DNA of 12,246 nucleotides, from contig JAEVZU010000290.1 in assembly GCA_023392075.1 (NCBI GenBank), positions 1 through 12,246 of the forward strand. Reading direction: 5' to 3'. The notes beneath the pieces are model-generated. The model saw only the letters and a program-made list of their open reading frames with translations. It did no database searches and was not told the origin of the DNA. Shown piece after piece: positions 1-7,359 of the stretch. Made by a program: the position numbers and the translations under genes. The stretch comes from Bacillota bacterium. GTDB lineage: Bacteria; Bacillota; Clostridia; Acetivibrionales; DSM-1351. Numbering within the stretch: the stretch's first letter is position 1; each line of letters starts with the position of its first letter.

Positions 1-116
1 TCTGGTGGAAATGACGAGATGGATACACCCGTTCCCATACCGAACACGGCAGTTAAGCATCTCAGTGCTGATAATACTTGGCTGGAAACGGCCCGGGAAA
101 GTAAGTCTCTGCCAGA
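1..116 (+). rRNA. rrf: 5S ribosomal RNA
   Basis: This is a full-length 5S rRNA of about 116 nt. The internal block around 28-60, with the universal CCGAACACGGCAGTTAAG core, is diagnostic. The ends TCTGGTG (1-7) and GCCAGA (111-116) pair as helix I. It is the last gene of an rRNA operon that must lie to the left of the window, and it is followed by two terminator-like hairpins. It contributes to the central protuberance of the 50S subunit. The exact 5' end may lie one or two bases outside the window. Confidence 0.97.
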
Positions 117-123
117 TTTATAT

Positions 124-163
124 CAAGGTCTTAAGCGTAACAGCTTAAGGCCTTGTTTATTTT
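124..163 (+). terminator. rRNA operon terminator 1
   Basis: The arms CAAGGTCTTAAGC (124-136) and GCTTAAGGCCTTG (143-155) pair over 13 positions around a 6-nt loop, with one G-U wobble. TTTATTTT follows at 156-163. It lies 8 nt after the 5S gene, so it is the natural end of the rRNA transcript. Confidence 0.9.
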
Positions 164-212
164 GAGAATTTTAGTCTTCTGTGTTAGTTTGTTACTTTAT
201 ACAAATATTTGG

Positions 213-248
213 CCCCAGGTAAATAGCCTGGGGTTTCTGTTTTATTTT
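213..248 (+). terminator. Second tandem terminator after 5S
   Basis: CCCCAGG (213-219) and CCTGGGG (227-233) form a perfect 7-bp stem with a 7-nt loop, followed by a T-rich tail at 234-248. The T-rich tail is on the plus strand only, so this reads as a back-up terminator for the rRNA operon rather than for the minus-strand gene that ends at 256. Confidence 0.75.
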
Positions 249-255
249 GATATGG

Positions 256-618
256 TTAGTTTAAGATGTGATCAGATATTATATTAATACTATGGCTTGA
301 TAAAACACCAATACAGGCGATAGCATCATCCTCTGCAACTTGATCCGAAACCTTTAAATGCTTCGTGAAGAAGGTGTGTAGAATTACATATTCCGTATAT
401 AAGGAGTTTGCTTTTCTGATTCCTTCCGGAGTTAAATGGACTTGACCATAATGCTGCTTTTCAATCAATCCTAATTTAGAAAAGAATTTTAGTATTTTAA
501 AAACATTGTACTTGGTGACGGCGAGAGTACTGGCTATATCCACCGACTTGACAGGGCCACCGCCGTTGCTTAATTTATATATACAAATTAAATATTTTAT
601 TTTAGAATTAGACAGCAT
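256..618 (-). CDS. DtxR/MntR-like winged-helix regulator with an eroded metal site
   Basis: This is a 120-residue protein starting at ATG 618, with an AAGGAG ribosome binding site 6 nt upstream. Residues about 20-66 form a winged helix-turn-helix of the DtxR/MntR type (KSVDIASTLAVTKYNVFKIL, then a wing ending in LTPEG). Residues about 72-115 resemble the DtxR dimerisation/metal region (HTFFTKHL, then EDDAIACIGVLSS). In the family the second block normally carries an EAC-x-x-EH-type motif that binds Mn or Fe; here the Cys, Glu and His positions appear to read Ile, Ile and Gly. The short length fits MntR-type proteins that lack the SH3 domain. It stands alone, with an inverted repeat over its own promoter (645-660), which suggests autoregulation. 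I infer a family member that may no longer respond to metal in the canonical way, or that uses other ligands. Confidence 0.75.
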   Translation of the reverse strand: MLSNSKIKYLICIYKLSNGGGPVKSVDIASTLAVTKYNVFKILKFFSKLGLIEKQHYGQVHLTPEGIRKANSLYTEYVILHTFFTKHLKVSDQVAEDDAIACIGVLSSHSINIISDHILN

Positions 619-644
619 AAGTATCTCCTTTATCCATACAAGGG

Positions 645-692
645 GTTAGCATAGGCTAACTATATATTGGCATAGTATATGGAGATAGTCAA
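645..692 (-). promoter_or_regulatory. Promoter and candidate operator of the DtxR-like gene
   Basis: Reading on the minus strand, TTGACT (plus 687-692) is a -35 box, followed about 17 nt later by an AT-rich -10 region (around 664-669). Immediately downstream is the perfect inverted repeat GTTAGC-ATAG-GCTAAC (645-660). It resembles the GGTTAG..CTAACC half-sites bound by DtxR/IdeR-type regulators and sits between the -10 box and the start codon, where a bound repressor would block initiation. The repeat is seen directly; its role as an operator is inference. Confidence 0.55.
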
Positions 693-730
693 CTGATATT
701 ATAAGAAATTAATAAAAAAGCCATGCAATA

Positions 731-780
731 CCAAGAAATTTGCTTCGCAAATCCACTTCGCGTCCACTTAGGTACTCTGC
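731..780 (+). repeat. Dispersed repeat, copy A
   Basis: This ~49-bp unit recurs in the same orientation at 2853-2901. The first 24 bases (from CCAAGAAATTTGCTTCGCAA) are identical and the rest diverges with scattered substitutions around a shared GCGTCCACT block. It contains a small hairpin, ATTTGC-TTC-GCAAAT. The two copies flank the IS110 insertion zone. Confidence 0.8.
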
Positions 781-806
781 CTATGCTACGCAAATTATCT
801 TGTTCG

Positions 807-829
807 CTAGGGAACCCTAGGTTCCCTAG
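807..829. repeat. Perfect 10-bp inverted repeat
   Basis: CTAGGGAACC (807-816), a 3-nt spacer and GGTTCCCTAG (820-829) form a perfect palindrome in a stretch (700-919) with no convincing gene. There is no T-tract on either side, so it is not a classical terminator. It could be an IS target or a protein-binding site. I see no coding signal in 700-919. Confidence 0.6.
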
Positions 830-1004
830 TACAATATAGTTGTAGTCAATCAGTAGATATTTATCCACTGATTTTACCAATTCTTAGTGACTTAACATAA
901 CATTGAGTATTTTATTCTAAATATTAAGCAAATCTTTGGCTACCCACCTTAGCCACCTCTGCCACCATTGTTGGCCCGAACTTTGACAATCATGTATAAT
1001 AATT

Positions 1005-1205
1005 TCTGGACTCGGAAGTTTGCTGTACGTCCCCTGGGACTTCTCTTATTAGAAGAAGTGTACCCGTGTCGAAGACTATAAATTCATTCCAGTAAGTTTA
1101 TATGATTTGGCTGGTTAAGGCCAACTTATGGTTGGTTCCTTGTGTCACATGCTAGGTTGTTTACTTACAGGAGATCGAATGGATGCTCCTGATTTGTCCA
1201 AATTT
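1005..1205 (+). ncRNA. Candidate IS110 bridge RNA
   Basis: IS110-group elements carry a guide (bridge) RNA of about 150-200 nt upstream of the transposase. Here a TATAAT box sits at 995-1000, and a series of stem-loops follows before the start codon: GTCCC/GGGAC (about 1030-1041), CTTCT/AGAAG just after, TATAAA/TTTATA around a ~14-nt internal loop (about 1077-1102), CCAAC/GTTGG (about 1121-1135), and CAGGAG/CTCCTG (about 1170-1193), with a T-rich run after it. Size, position and the two open loops match the bridge-RNA plan. I could not match either loop to the element ends or target, so the assignment rests on position and structure. Confidence 0.5.
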
Positions 1206-1224
1206 ATTTTTTAGGAGGTCGTTT

Positions 1225-2505
1225 ATGAACCTTGTGCCTGTTGCCGGTATTGATATTGGAAAGCATTTCAGTGAAATGGCAGTGCTTTCTCCATCCAATA
1301 CCATAGTGGCCAGAATTAAAATCTTACATAATGTTTCCAACATAGACAAAGCAATTGAAATACTGCAAAAAGTAGAAAAGGACTTTGCAGCCAAGCCTGT
1401 CGTTGTTATGGAATCCACAGGTCACTACCACAAAATCCTTTTCAATTCCCTTCATAATGCTGGATATGATGTCTCTGTAATAAATCCTATCCAGACTGAT
1501 TCTATCAAAAATTTGGGAATAAGAAAAGTAAAAAATGATAAAGTAGATGCCCGAAAAATTGCTCTTTTATATCGTTTTCAGGAATTAAGAACTACCAATA
1601 TCCCTGATGAAGACTTGGAATGTCTCCGCAGCTTGTGCCGTCAGTATTACAACCTTAGCGATGAACTTACAGCTTACAAAAACCGTCTTATAGGGGTTGT
1701 CGATCAACTTATGCTCAACTTCACTGATGTCTTCAAGGATGTCTGTTGTAAAACCGCCCTTGCCATTTTAGAGATATATCCAAGCCCTACCCATATTCTC
1801 AAAGCGGATAAGACAGACTTGATTGAGCTCATTCAAAAAACTGCCCGCCAGAGTATATCGTGGGCTACTCAAAAATATGAGTTACTCATATGCAGAGCAA
1901 ATGACTTTGAACCTTTAAGTCTCAACAATCCCGCAAACCTGGCTATACTGAAAGTGAATATATCTATGATTCGATCCCTCAGCCAGTCCCTTGAAAGAGT
2001 TTTAGAAGCTATTATTGAGCTTTTGACATCAGACTCAAACAAAGATCTACCTGTACTTTCTATGTCCATTGACTTACTTTGTTCCATCCCAGGTATCGGT
2101 TTATTAACTTCTGCTACAATACTGTCCGAAGTCGGTAACTTTTCTGCATTTTCAAAGCCAGGCAAACTTGTCGCTTTCTTTGGAATAGATCCTTCAGTCA
2201 AGCAATCCGGACAGTTTCAAGGAACCGAGAATAAGATGTCAAAGCGAGGCTCACGATTACTTCGTAAAGTGCTGTATACAACCGCTCTGACCAGTGTAGG
2301 TAAAAAGCGGAATGGAAAAGAAAGCAATCCAGTATTGTATGATTTCTACCGCAAAAAGTGTGCTTCTAAACGTAAGAAAGTAGCTTTAGGCGCTGTTATG
2401 CATAAGTTGGTTTTCATCATATTTGCTGTCCTTCGTGATAAAAAGCCTTTTGAGCTTAGAAACCCGGAAGAACATGCTAAAATGTTGAATAAAAAGGCCT
2501 CGTAA
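1225..2505 (+). CDS. IS110-family transposase (DEDD recombinase)
   Basis: This is a 426-residue transposase starting at ATG 1225, chosen over the upstream in-frame ATG at 1183 because AGGAGG lies at 1213-1218. The N-terminal RuvC-like DEDD domain spans about residues 5-165, with candidate acidic residues D10 (GIDIGK), E63 (VMESTGHYH), D105 and D108 (KNDKVDARKIA). A helical linker follows. The C-terminal Transposase_20 domain (about 284-370) has the PGIG motif at 289-292 and the conserved serine S328 in KQSG. Length and all key residues are as in working members of the family, so the protein is probably active. It would cut and rejoin DNA at sites chosen by the element-encoded bridge RNA. There is no frameshift. 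Confidence 0.95.
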   Translation: MNLVPVAGIDIGKHFSEMAVLSPSNTIVARIKILHNVSNIDKAIEILQKVEKDFAAKPVVVMESTGHYHKILFNSLHNAGYDVSVINPIQTDSIKNLGIRKVKNDKVDARKIALLYRFQELRTTNIPDEDLECLRSLCRQYYNLSDELTAYKNRLIGVVDQLMLNFTDVFKDVCCKTALAILEIYPSPTHILKADKTDLIELIQKTARQSISWATQKYELLICRANDFEPLSLNNPANLAILKVNISMIRSLSQSLERVLEAIIELLTSDSNKDLPVLSMSIDLLCSIPGIGLLTSATILSEVGNFSAFSKPGKLVAFFGIDPSVKQSGQFQGTENKMSKRGSRLLRKVLYTTALTSVGKKRNGKESNPVLYDFYRKKCASKRKKVALGAVMHKLVFIIFAVLRDKKPFELRNPEEHAKMLNKKAS

Positions 2506-2530
2506 GCATTCTATATGTTTGCTTAATATT

Positions 2531-2852
2531 CAGTTTTCAATGTACATTTAGTCAACGTCTACTAGCTATTTTATGTCAAGTTCAATAGGTAGTTTAATTG
2601 TCATGCTTTTCTTTGAAGCTACAATCTTAAATATTACTTAAGGTGTTTTTTATAAAAAACTATTGACAACACTTAGCTGGTCTTCGACGAAACACTTCGT
2701 GTTTCCGAGCACCCCCTCCAAACCGGAAAGGGGATTCCCCTTTTCAATCCCCGAGTATAGAAATTTACTCTTTGGAATTTTCTGGTGTACACATTCAAAC
2801 TCAGTATTATAAGTGCCTCATCACTGTTCCAAAACTTATAAATTCCTATACT
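2531..2852. other. Intergenic stretch with short palindromes, no gene
   Basis: I see no credible coding sequence here. There are two compact hairpins: GAAACAC-TTC-GTGTTTC (2689-2705) and the 17-nt palindrome AAAGGGGATTCCCCTTT (2727-2743). Neither has a clear T-tract. A TTGACA at 2663-2668 has no matching -10 box. The stretch joins the right end of the IS110 element to copy B of the dispersed repeat and is probably a mosaic of old insertions. Confidence 0.5.
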
Positions 2853-2901
2853 CCAAGAAATTTGCTTCGCAAATCCGCTCTGCGTCCACTCAAGTACACT
2901 C
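2853..2901 (+). repeat. Dispersed repeat, copy B
   Basis: This is the second, diverged copy of the unit at 731-780, in the same orientation. It includes the ATTTGC-TTC-GCAAAT hairpin and the GCGTCCACT block. It ends just before the terminator of the small gene at 2985-3365. Confidence 0.8.
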
Positions 2902-2955
2902 TAAAAACAGAAACCCCGCCATACCTGCTTTCAGGGGGCAGGTACGGCGGGGTTT
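2902..2955 (-). terminator. Strong terminator for the 2985-3365 gene
   Basis: An 18-bp stem is formed by 2911-2928 and 2938-2955 around a 9-nt loop. Its single A/C mismatch on the plus strand becomes a G-U pair in minus-strand RNA. On the minus strand it is followed by TTTCTGTTTTTAG. It begins 30 nt after the stop codon of the minus-strand gene, so it terminates that transcript. Confidence 0.88.
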
Positions 2956-2984
2956 TATCACGCGCGGACTATCTTTAATTATGA

Positions 2985-3365
2985 CTATACTGCATTATGG
3001 GTAAAGGCGGCAATAGAGTCAATAGGTATATCGGTAACTGATCCGACTGATCTGATAGGGTATCCGTAATTTCCATACCCGTTATCCATGTTGTCACCCA
3101 TATTGCCCATACAGCCTATTCCGTTTGCATAGGGTGTTCCGCTGCAGGAATTGCCCAATGCACATCCGGGTGCAGGGCCAATTTGACTTAACAGCTTTAC
3201 AAAGCAGTCGTTTACTCCTAAAAGTACCCCTGTAAATCCACAGCCCGACATTCCACCACTCTTTGTAAATATAGTAACAGTTTCACCTATTCTTTTACAC
3301 AAAGCATTTACAATATCACCGTTTATAGACAGACCGCCATGGTTATTGTTAAACTCTTCTGACAT
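2985..3365 (-). CDS. Small conserved Cys/Gly-rich protein, possible Sm-like fold
   Basis: The protein has 126 residues. The start is ATG 3365, which has GGAG about 6 nt upstream; a GTG at 3383 is in frame but is itself part of that Shine-Dalgarno stretch. Residues about 16-62 look like a small beta-barrel (DIVNALCKRIGETVTIFTKS, then GFTGVLLGVNDCFVKLL). Residues about 64-104 are a Cys-, Gly-, Asn- and Met-rich insert, and a final strand (SVTDIPIDSIAAFTHNAV) follows. The plan of two parts around a variable loop is reminiscent of Sm/LSm-like domains, but this is inference. Six cysteines (23, 42, 54, 68, 74, 85) and the glycine-rich insert recall clostridial spore-coat or surface proteins. It is a single-gene unit with its own promoter (3401-3430) and terminator. 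The function is unknown. Confidence 0.8.
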   Translation of the reverse strand: MSEEFNNNHGGLSINGDIVNALCKRIGETVTIFTKSGGMSGCGFTGVLLGVNDCFVKLLSQIGPAPGCALGNSCSGTPYANGIGCMGNMGDNMDNGYGNYGYPIRSVGSVTDIPIDSIAAFTHNAV

Positions 3366-3400
3366 ATTCTCCTCTCCTTCCACAACATTAAATACATCTG

Positions 3401-3430
3401 ATAATCTCAGGCCGGAATGCCTTTTGACAA
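3401..3430 (-). promoter_or_regulatory. Promoter of the 2985-3365 gene
   Basis: On the minus strand, TTGTCA (plus 3425-3430) and GATTAT (plus 3401-3406) are separated by 18 nt and lie about 36 nt upstream of the start codon at 3365. The boxes are good but not perfect sigma-A matches. Confidence 0.45.
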
Positions 3431-3496
3431 ATCAAATTTACTATCAGGGTTTATTACATATTATGTCAACGGTCGGAGGTTTGTTACAATATAAAA

Positions 3497-4273
3497 TCAA
3501 CATTCTGATAAAAGCCACTTAAAAGTTTTCAATCTTTCCTCATTGGTTATTTCTACCCCTGAGTCAAAGAAATCAATATTTCCTCCCTTTCCGGAAGTAT
3601 TCAGAATATCCTTCTCTTCCATGAGACGTTTCAAATATCTCACTGTTCCGGTGCTTCCGTCTATCACATCAATATGTCCGGGAAGAATAAGTTTGAAAAT
3701 TTTCTTATAGATTGGGAAATGAGTACAGCCCAGAACAAAGGTCTTGTAATTGTTAAGGTCATAGCCTCCCAGCTTTTCTCTTATAACGGGAACAATACTT
3801 TCCCTGTCGAATATCATTCTCTCGGCAAGTTCCACCAGTTCAGGGAAGGCAAGATAGTCAACAACGTGCTCGTGATCTACTCTCTGTACCAGATCATGAA
3901 ATTTTTCCTCTTTCAGAGTCAGCTGTGTGGCAAAAACAAGGACCCTTTTTCCGTTGCCGTTTTCTACCGCCGGTTTAACAGCAGGCTCCATACCTACTAT
4001 GGGAAAGGGATATTTACTCCTCAAGTCCCTGACCGCAATACTTGTTGCGGTGTTACATGCCACCACCAGAGCTTTTATTCCCTTGCCCACCAGAAAATCC
4101 ACTGCCTGGAAAACAAAATTATGTACCTCTTCCTTTGTTTTGGTTCCATATGGCACATGTTCATTATCGGCATAATATATATAATTTTCGTAAGGAAGCT
4201 GCCTCACAGCTTCACTCAGAACTGTTATTCCCCCAAAACCCGAATCCAAAAAGCCTATACTACCGTTTTTCAT
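3497..4273 (-). CDS. murI: Glutamate racemase
   Basis: The protein has 258 residues, the normal length for this enzyme. It interconverts L- and D-glutamate in the cytoplasm, supplying D-Glu for peptidoglycan precursors, and needs no cofactor. The family signatures are all present: FLDSGFGG at 8-15 with D10, the first catalytic cysteine C73 in VVACNTATS, and the second, C183, in VLGCTHFP with H185 beside it. The start is ATG 4273, preceded by AGGAGAGGAG. It lies 117 nt downstream of the membrane-protein gene in the same direction, with no clear terminator between them, so some read-through is possible. Nothing suggests loss of function. Confidence 0.97.
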   Translation of the reverse strand: MKNGSIGFLDSGFGGITVLSEAVRQLPYENYIYYADNEHVPYGTKTKEEVHNFVFQAVDFLVGKGIKALVVACNTATSIAVRDLRSKYPFPIVGMEPAVKPAVENGNGKRVLVFATQLTLKEEKFHDLVQRVDHEHVVDYLAFPELVELAERMIFDRESIVPVIREKLGGYDLNNYKTFVLGCTHFPIYKKIFKLILPGHIDVIDGSTGTVRYLKRLMEEKDILNTSGKGGNIDFFDSGVEITNEERLKTFKWLLSEC

Positions 4274-4390
4274 AGGATAAACTCCTCTCCTCCTGTGTTC
4301 TCCAATTATTCCACATCAACACCTGTACTTATGTCATACTTTTATTATGCCCTTATAACGCACCGGTTCAGCAGAAAATTTTCGGCCCCG

Positions 4391-4792
4391 TTATATTTCC
4401 CTTCTGCGCGGTTCCCTGGAAAATCTGATAATAATGGCGAAAATGATCCACCCGGCTCCACAGTAAATGACCGAAGGCAAAAAGTATATAAAATACATCA
4501 ATTCTCTGAACATTCTGGAGAAACTGCCCACACCATAATAGCTGTATAATGAAACTCCCAATGAATAGAGAGCGGCAAATATCAGGCTGACCGGAACGAT
4601 TACAAGGGTTTCCCTGCCAAAAAACTGCTTGTATAATAACAACAGCAGCAAAGGAAACACAACTGCCGAAATCCCATAAATAATATAGATACCCGTCATG
4701 GTTAAATTAAATCTGACCATGGATACCAGCAAAATTATTATTACAACCGATTCAAGAATACTCAGTCCCAATACTTTTAAAACATTCCTCAT
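4391..4792 (-). CDS. Four-helix integral membrane protein, unknown function
   Basis: This is a 133-residue, very hydrophobic protein with four predicted membrane segments (about residues 7-26, 33-54, 62-83 and 101-123) and a basic C-terminal tail (RFSREPRRRE) that should lie in the cytoplasm. The start is ATG 4792, preceded by GGAGG 7 nt upstream; longer in-frame starts at 4801 and 4813 would overlap that ribosome binding site. It follows the SGNH gene by about 30 nt, so it is probably the third gene of the MBOAT operon. I do not recognise the family. A role in the same envelope modification system is only a guess from position. Confidence 0.8.
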   Translation of the reverse strand: MRNVLKVLGLSILESVVIIILLVSMVRFNLTMTGIYIIYGISAVVFPLLLLLLYKQFFGRETLVIVPVSLIFAALYSLGVSLYSYYGVGSFSRMFRELMYFIYFLPSVIYCGAGWIIFAIIIRFSREPRRREI

Positions 4793-4822
4793 GACAACCT
4801 CCATGTAACACATTAACTTAAC

Positions 4823-5851
4823 TTAAAGCTGCTCCTTCAGCATTTTTAAATGCTGTTCAATATTTTTCCCTGTAACCAAAACACCAAAATCCTCCGGCAC
4901 CTGCACTTTATTATAATTATCAAACATTCCGGCCAGCATTTTCTCACCGATAAACACCCTGAAATGTGAAGTTTCATAGTAGTTGAACGGATCCCGGGTT
5001 ATGGAATTGATTCCGCTGAAATCATAAAAATCGGTTATCTGCACCAGCCGCTTTTTAAACTCCATAAACTGTACCGGATCATTGGCAATATAGGTGGCCT
5101 TGTATGTAGGATTTATAAAAACAATGCATTTTATGGAATTCGTGTTGCATATATTCACAAACTCCTGGATATCCTGCAGCGTTTGATCCATAAAATTGGT
5201 TTTATGTACCGACGGATTTTTAAATTTTTTATCCTTAATGTGTTCTTCCTTGTGTGTATTTATGTATTCATCTATTTCAGCATGTATTGGACGGCCTGAG
5301 TTGTATATATCGTAAAAAACCGGAAATTCCTCCTCTTTTGGATGGATATATGCTTCAAGCACGTTCCTGTCAGGAATTTTAAAAGTATATCTGACGTAAT
5401 ATTTTAAATTATCTATCAACGAAGCCGAATAAGGTGTAGTTATAAGTTCTCCGTTCCCGGATCTCGGCTCCAGCTTGTATGAAAAATCCTCCAGACCCAG
5501 CATCACCGTTTTTATTTTAACTTTATTATCCACAAGCATTTTAAGATTGTAAAGGTGCTCTGACGGTATTCCCTGAGAAATAGTCATATTATAATACTTC
5601 CCGTCAGGTATGGTTTCACTGGGTATATTGCCAACCCTCGAGGACCCGAACAGGAAAGAATCGTATTTATCAGGATTGCTCAAAAGATACCTCATCTTTA
5701 AAAAGCGCTGGTTGGGTTCGATCTTTTGGTCCCTGAAATCGGTGCGGTAGATGCCATAGGGATCATAATGCACATTTATATATGCAGCAGGCGCCAATGC
5801 CAGGATGGAAATAATAATAATTTTTACAATCAGTTTAACAGCAGCGTTCAT
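4823..5851 (-). CDS. SGNH/AlgX-DltD-like protein of an O-acetylation module
   Basis: The protein has 342 residues. An N-terminal membrane anchor (about 6-26) is followed by an extracytoplasmic domain. GSSR at 69-72 supplies the nucleophilic serine motif seen in DltD, AlgJ/AlgX and related SGNH proteins. Near the C-terminus a YYETSHFR motif supplies the catalytic histidine; the position normally occupied by Asp is Glu here. ATG 5851 follows GAGG and starts 9 nt after the MBOAT stop, so the two are co-transcribed. In such pairs the MBOAT protein brings an acyl group across the membrane and the SGNH protein transfers it to a glycan or polymer. The substrate here is not visible, since no polymer synthase is in the window. 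Confidence 0.85.
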   Translation of the reverse strand: MNAAVKLIVKIIIISILALAPAAYINVHYDPYGIYRTDFRDQKIEPNQRFLKMRYLLSNPDKYDSFLFGSSRVGNIPSETIPDGKYYNMTISQGIPSEHLYNLKMLVDNKVKIKTVMLGLEDFSYKLEPRSGNGELITTPYSASLIDNLKYYVRYTFKIPDRNVLEAYIHPKEEEFPVFYDIYNSGRPIHAEIDEYINTHKEEHIKDKKFKNPSVHKTNFMDQTLQDIQEFVNICNTNSIKCIVFINPTYKATYIANDPVQFMEFKKRLVQITDFYDFSGINSITRDPFNYYETSHFRVFIGEKMLAGMFDNYNKVQVPEDFGVLVTGKNIEQHLKMLKEQL

Positions 5852-5860
5852 AAAAACCTC

Positions 5861-7327
5861 TTAAAATTGAAAATATATAAATTCATTGCTTCCAAACTCT
5901 CCCAGGAGCAAAATAGCCAGAATAAGTATGTAATATGCAGTGTATCTGACAGCCGCCGGTTTGGCCGATATAATCTCCCACATGTTTTTACCCGACTCTT
6001 CCAGAAAATGTACCCCTTCCATAATAATAATCAAAATAAAGCTCAATATAAAGTAATATTTGTCAAATCCTATGGAACTCAGTTCAATCAGCTGTGCTTT
6101 AATCACACCTGCATCAAACAGACCTTCCGGTATGTGGCTTATTATATGCACCGCATCTGCCATACTGTTTGCTCTGAAAAATATCCAGGTGAAGCTGACA
6201 AGTATAAATGTAAACGCTATTTGTAGTACCGAATACAACCGGGGCAGTTTTCCGAGTCTTAATGCATGGGTGACCCTCCCGCGCACATTGCGGGTAATGT
6301 ACGCTATGATCTGGAATAACCCGTTGAGACCGCCCCATATGATATATGTCCAATTGGCACCATGCCACAAGCCGCTGATCAGAAAGGTTATCAGCAGGTT
6401 CAGCATCCATCTTGACTTTGAGACCCGGTTGCCGCCCAGAGAAATATATACATAGTCCTTGAACCAGGTTGAGAGGGATATGTGCCATCTTCTCCAGAAC
6501 TCTGCAACGGATTTTGACAGATATGGACGTCTGAAATTCGTCATAAGCTTAAAGCCCATGACCTGAGCTGCTCCTATAGCTATATCCGAATAACCCGAAA
6601 AATCACAAAAGATCTGAAAGGAAAAGAAAATAGTAGCGATAACCAGAGTAAAACCGGTATATTCGTTTGAGTTGTTATAAACCTGATTGACAAACAGGGC
6701 CAGCCTGTCTGCGATTACAACCTTTTTAAAAAACCCCCACGCCATTAATTTCAGGCCTGAGGTTACCCTCTTGTAGTCAAATTTATGGTATTCACAGAAC
6801 TGGTGCAGCATGTTCTGAGGCCGTTCAATAGGGCCTGCCACAAGCTGCGGATAAAACATGACATACAGCGCATATATTCCCAGATGCCGTTCTGCCTTCT
6901 GATGTCCCCTGTATACCTCAATAACATAACTCAGACTCTGGAAGGTATGAAAGGACAGGCCTATTGGCAGCAGGATCCATAGGTTTTCAATTGGATAATT
7001 CCAATGGAGCACCCGTGCAATATAGGCGATGTTTTCATTGAAAAAATTAAAATACTTAAAAACAAATAATATGCCAACATTTGATAATATACTGATAATT
7101 AAGAAGAGCTTTTTCTTTTTATCCTGCAGCCGTTCGATATAAATTCCCGAAATATAATCTATAATAATGGTGAAAAATAATATCAATATGTACACAGGAA
7201 CGAAAAACATGTAAAATATGCAGCTTGCGGTAAGCAGCATAACCCAGCGGAGCTTTTGCGGCAGCAGGAAATACAAAATAGTAACTATGGGGAAAAAAAT
7301 TAAAAAATCCAGTGAATTGAATAACAT
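5861..7327 (-). CDS. MBOAT-family acyltransferase (AlgI/DltB-like)
   Basis: This 488-residue multi-span membrane protein matches AlgI-type members of the MBOAT family in length and motifs. The start MLFNSLDFLIFFPI at ATG 7327 is the standard family N-terminus and has GAGG 6 nt upstream; an ATG 4 codons further out (7339) overlaps that site. Motifs are SFHTFQSLSYVIEVYRG (about 125-141), CDFSGYSDIAIG (241-252), FWRRWHISLSTWFKDYVYI (277-295, with H282) and GLWHGANWT (319-327), where H322 is the conserved catalytic histidine. It should move an acyl group, most likely acetyl, from the cytoplasm to an extracytoplasmic partner, here the SGNH protein encoded next. It is the first gene of the operon and has a promoter at 7360-7388. 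Confidence 0.95.
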   Translation of the reverse strand: MLFNSLDFLIFFPIVTILYFLLPQKLRWVMLLTASCIFYMFFVPVYILILFFTIIIDYISGIYIERLQDKKKKLFLIISILSNVGILFVFKYFNFFNENIAYIARVLHWNYPIENLWILLPIGLSFHTFQSLSYVIEVYRGHQKAERHLGIYALYVMFYPQLVAGPIERPQNMLHQFCEYHKFDYKRVTSGLKLMAWGFFKKVVIADRLALFVNQVYNNSNEYTGFTLVIATIFFSFQIFCDFSGYSDIAIGAAQVMGFKLMTNFRRPYLSKSVAEFWRRWHISLSTWFKDYVYISLGGNRVSKSRWMLNLLITFLISGLWHGANWTYIIWGGLNGLFQIIAYITRNVRGRVTHALRLGKLPRLYSVLQIAFTFILVSFTWIFFRANSMADAVHIISHIPEGLFDAGVIKAQLIELSSIGFDKYYFILSFILIIIMEGVHFLEESGKNMWEIISAKPAAVRYTAYYILILAILLLGEFGSNEFIYFQF

Positions 7328-7359
7328 TATGTACCTCATATATAGTAATCATCACTTGA

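Larger units (their letters stand above)
920..2530 (+). mobile_element. IS110-family insertion sequence, proposed limits
   Basis: One intact IS110-family transposase (1225-2505) is preceded by about 300 bp of structured non-coding DNA and followed by a short right end. The sequence AATATTAAGCAAA at 920-932 is exactly inverted at 2518-2530, bracketing the gene and its leader. The limits given are those of this inverted repeat and are a proposal: IS110 members often have no terminal inverted repeats and leave no target duplication, so the true ends could differ by tens of bases. The long left end and short right end fit the IS110 arrangement, in which the guide RNA lies upstream of the transposase. 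Confidence 0.6.

Noticed and set aside
689..880. A 63-codon minus-strand open frame upstream of the DtxR-like gene
   Set aside because: It covers the dispersed repeat and the 807-829 palindrome, has no ribosome binding site and no protein-like composition.
2655..2668. AAAAACTATTGACA shared with the outer end of the foldback element (7467-7480)
   Set aside because: A single AT-rich 14-mer match over 12 kb on two strands can arise by chance, and no further similarity follows.
3674..4549. A 291-codon plus-strand open frame
   Set aside because: It lies antisense over murI, whose motifs and start are unmistakable; the translation has no protein-family character.
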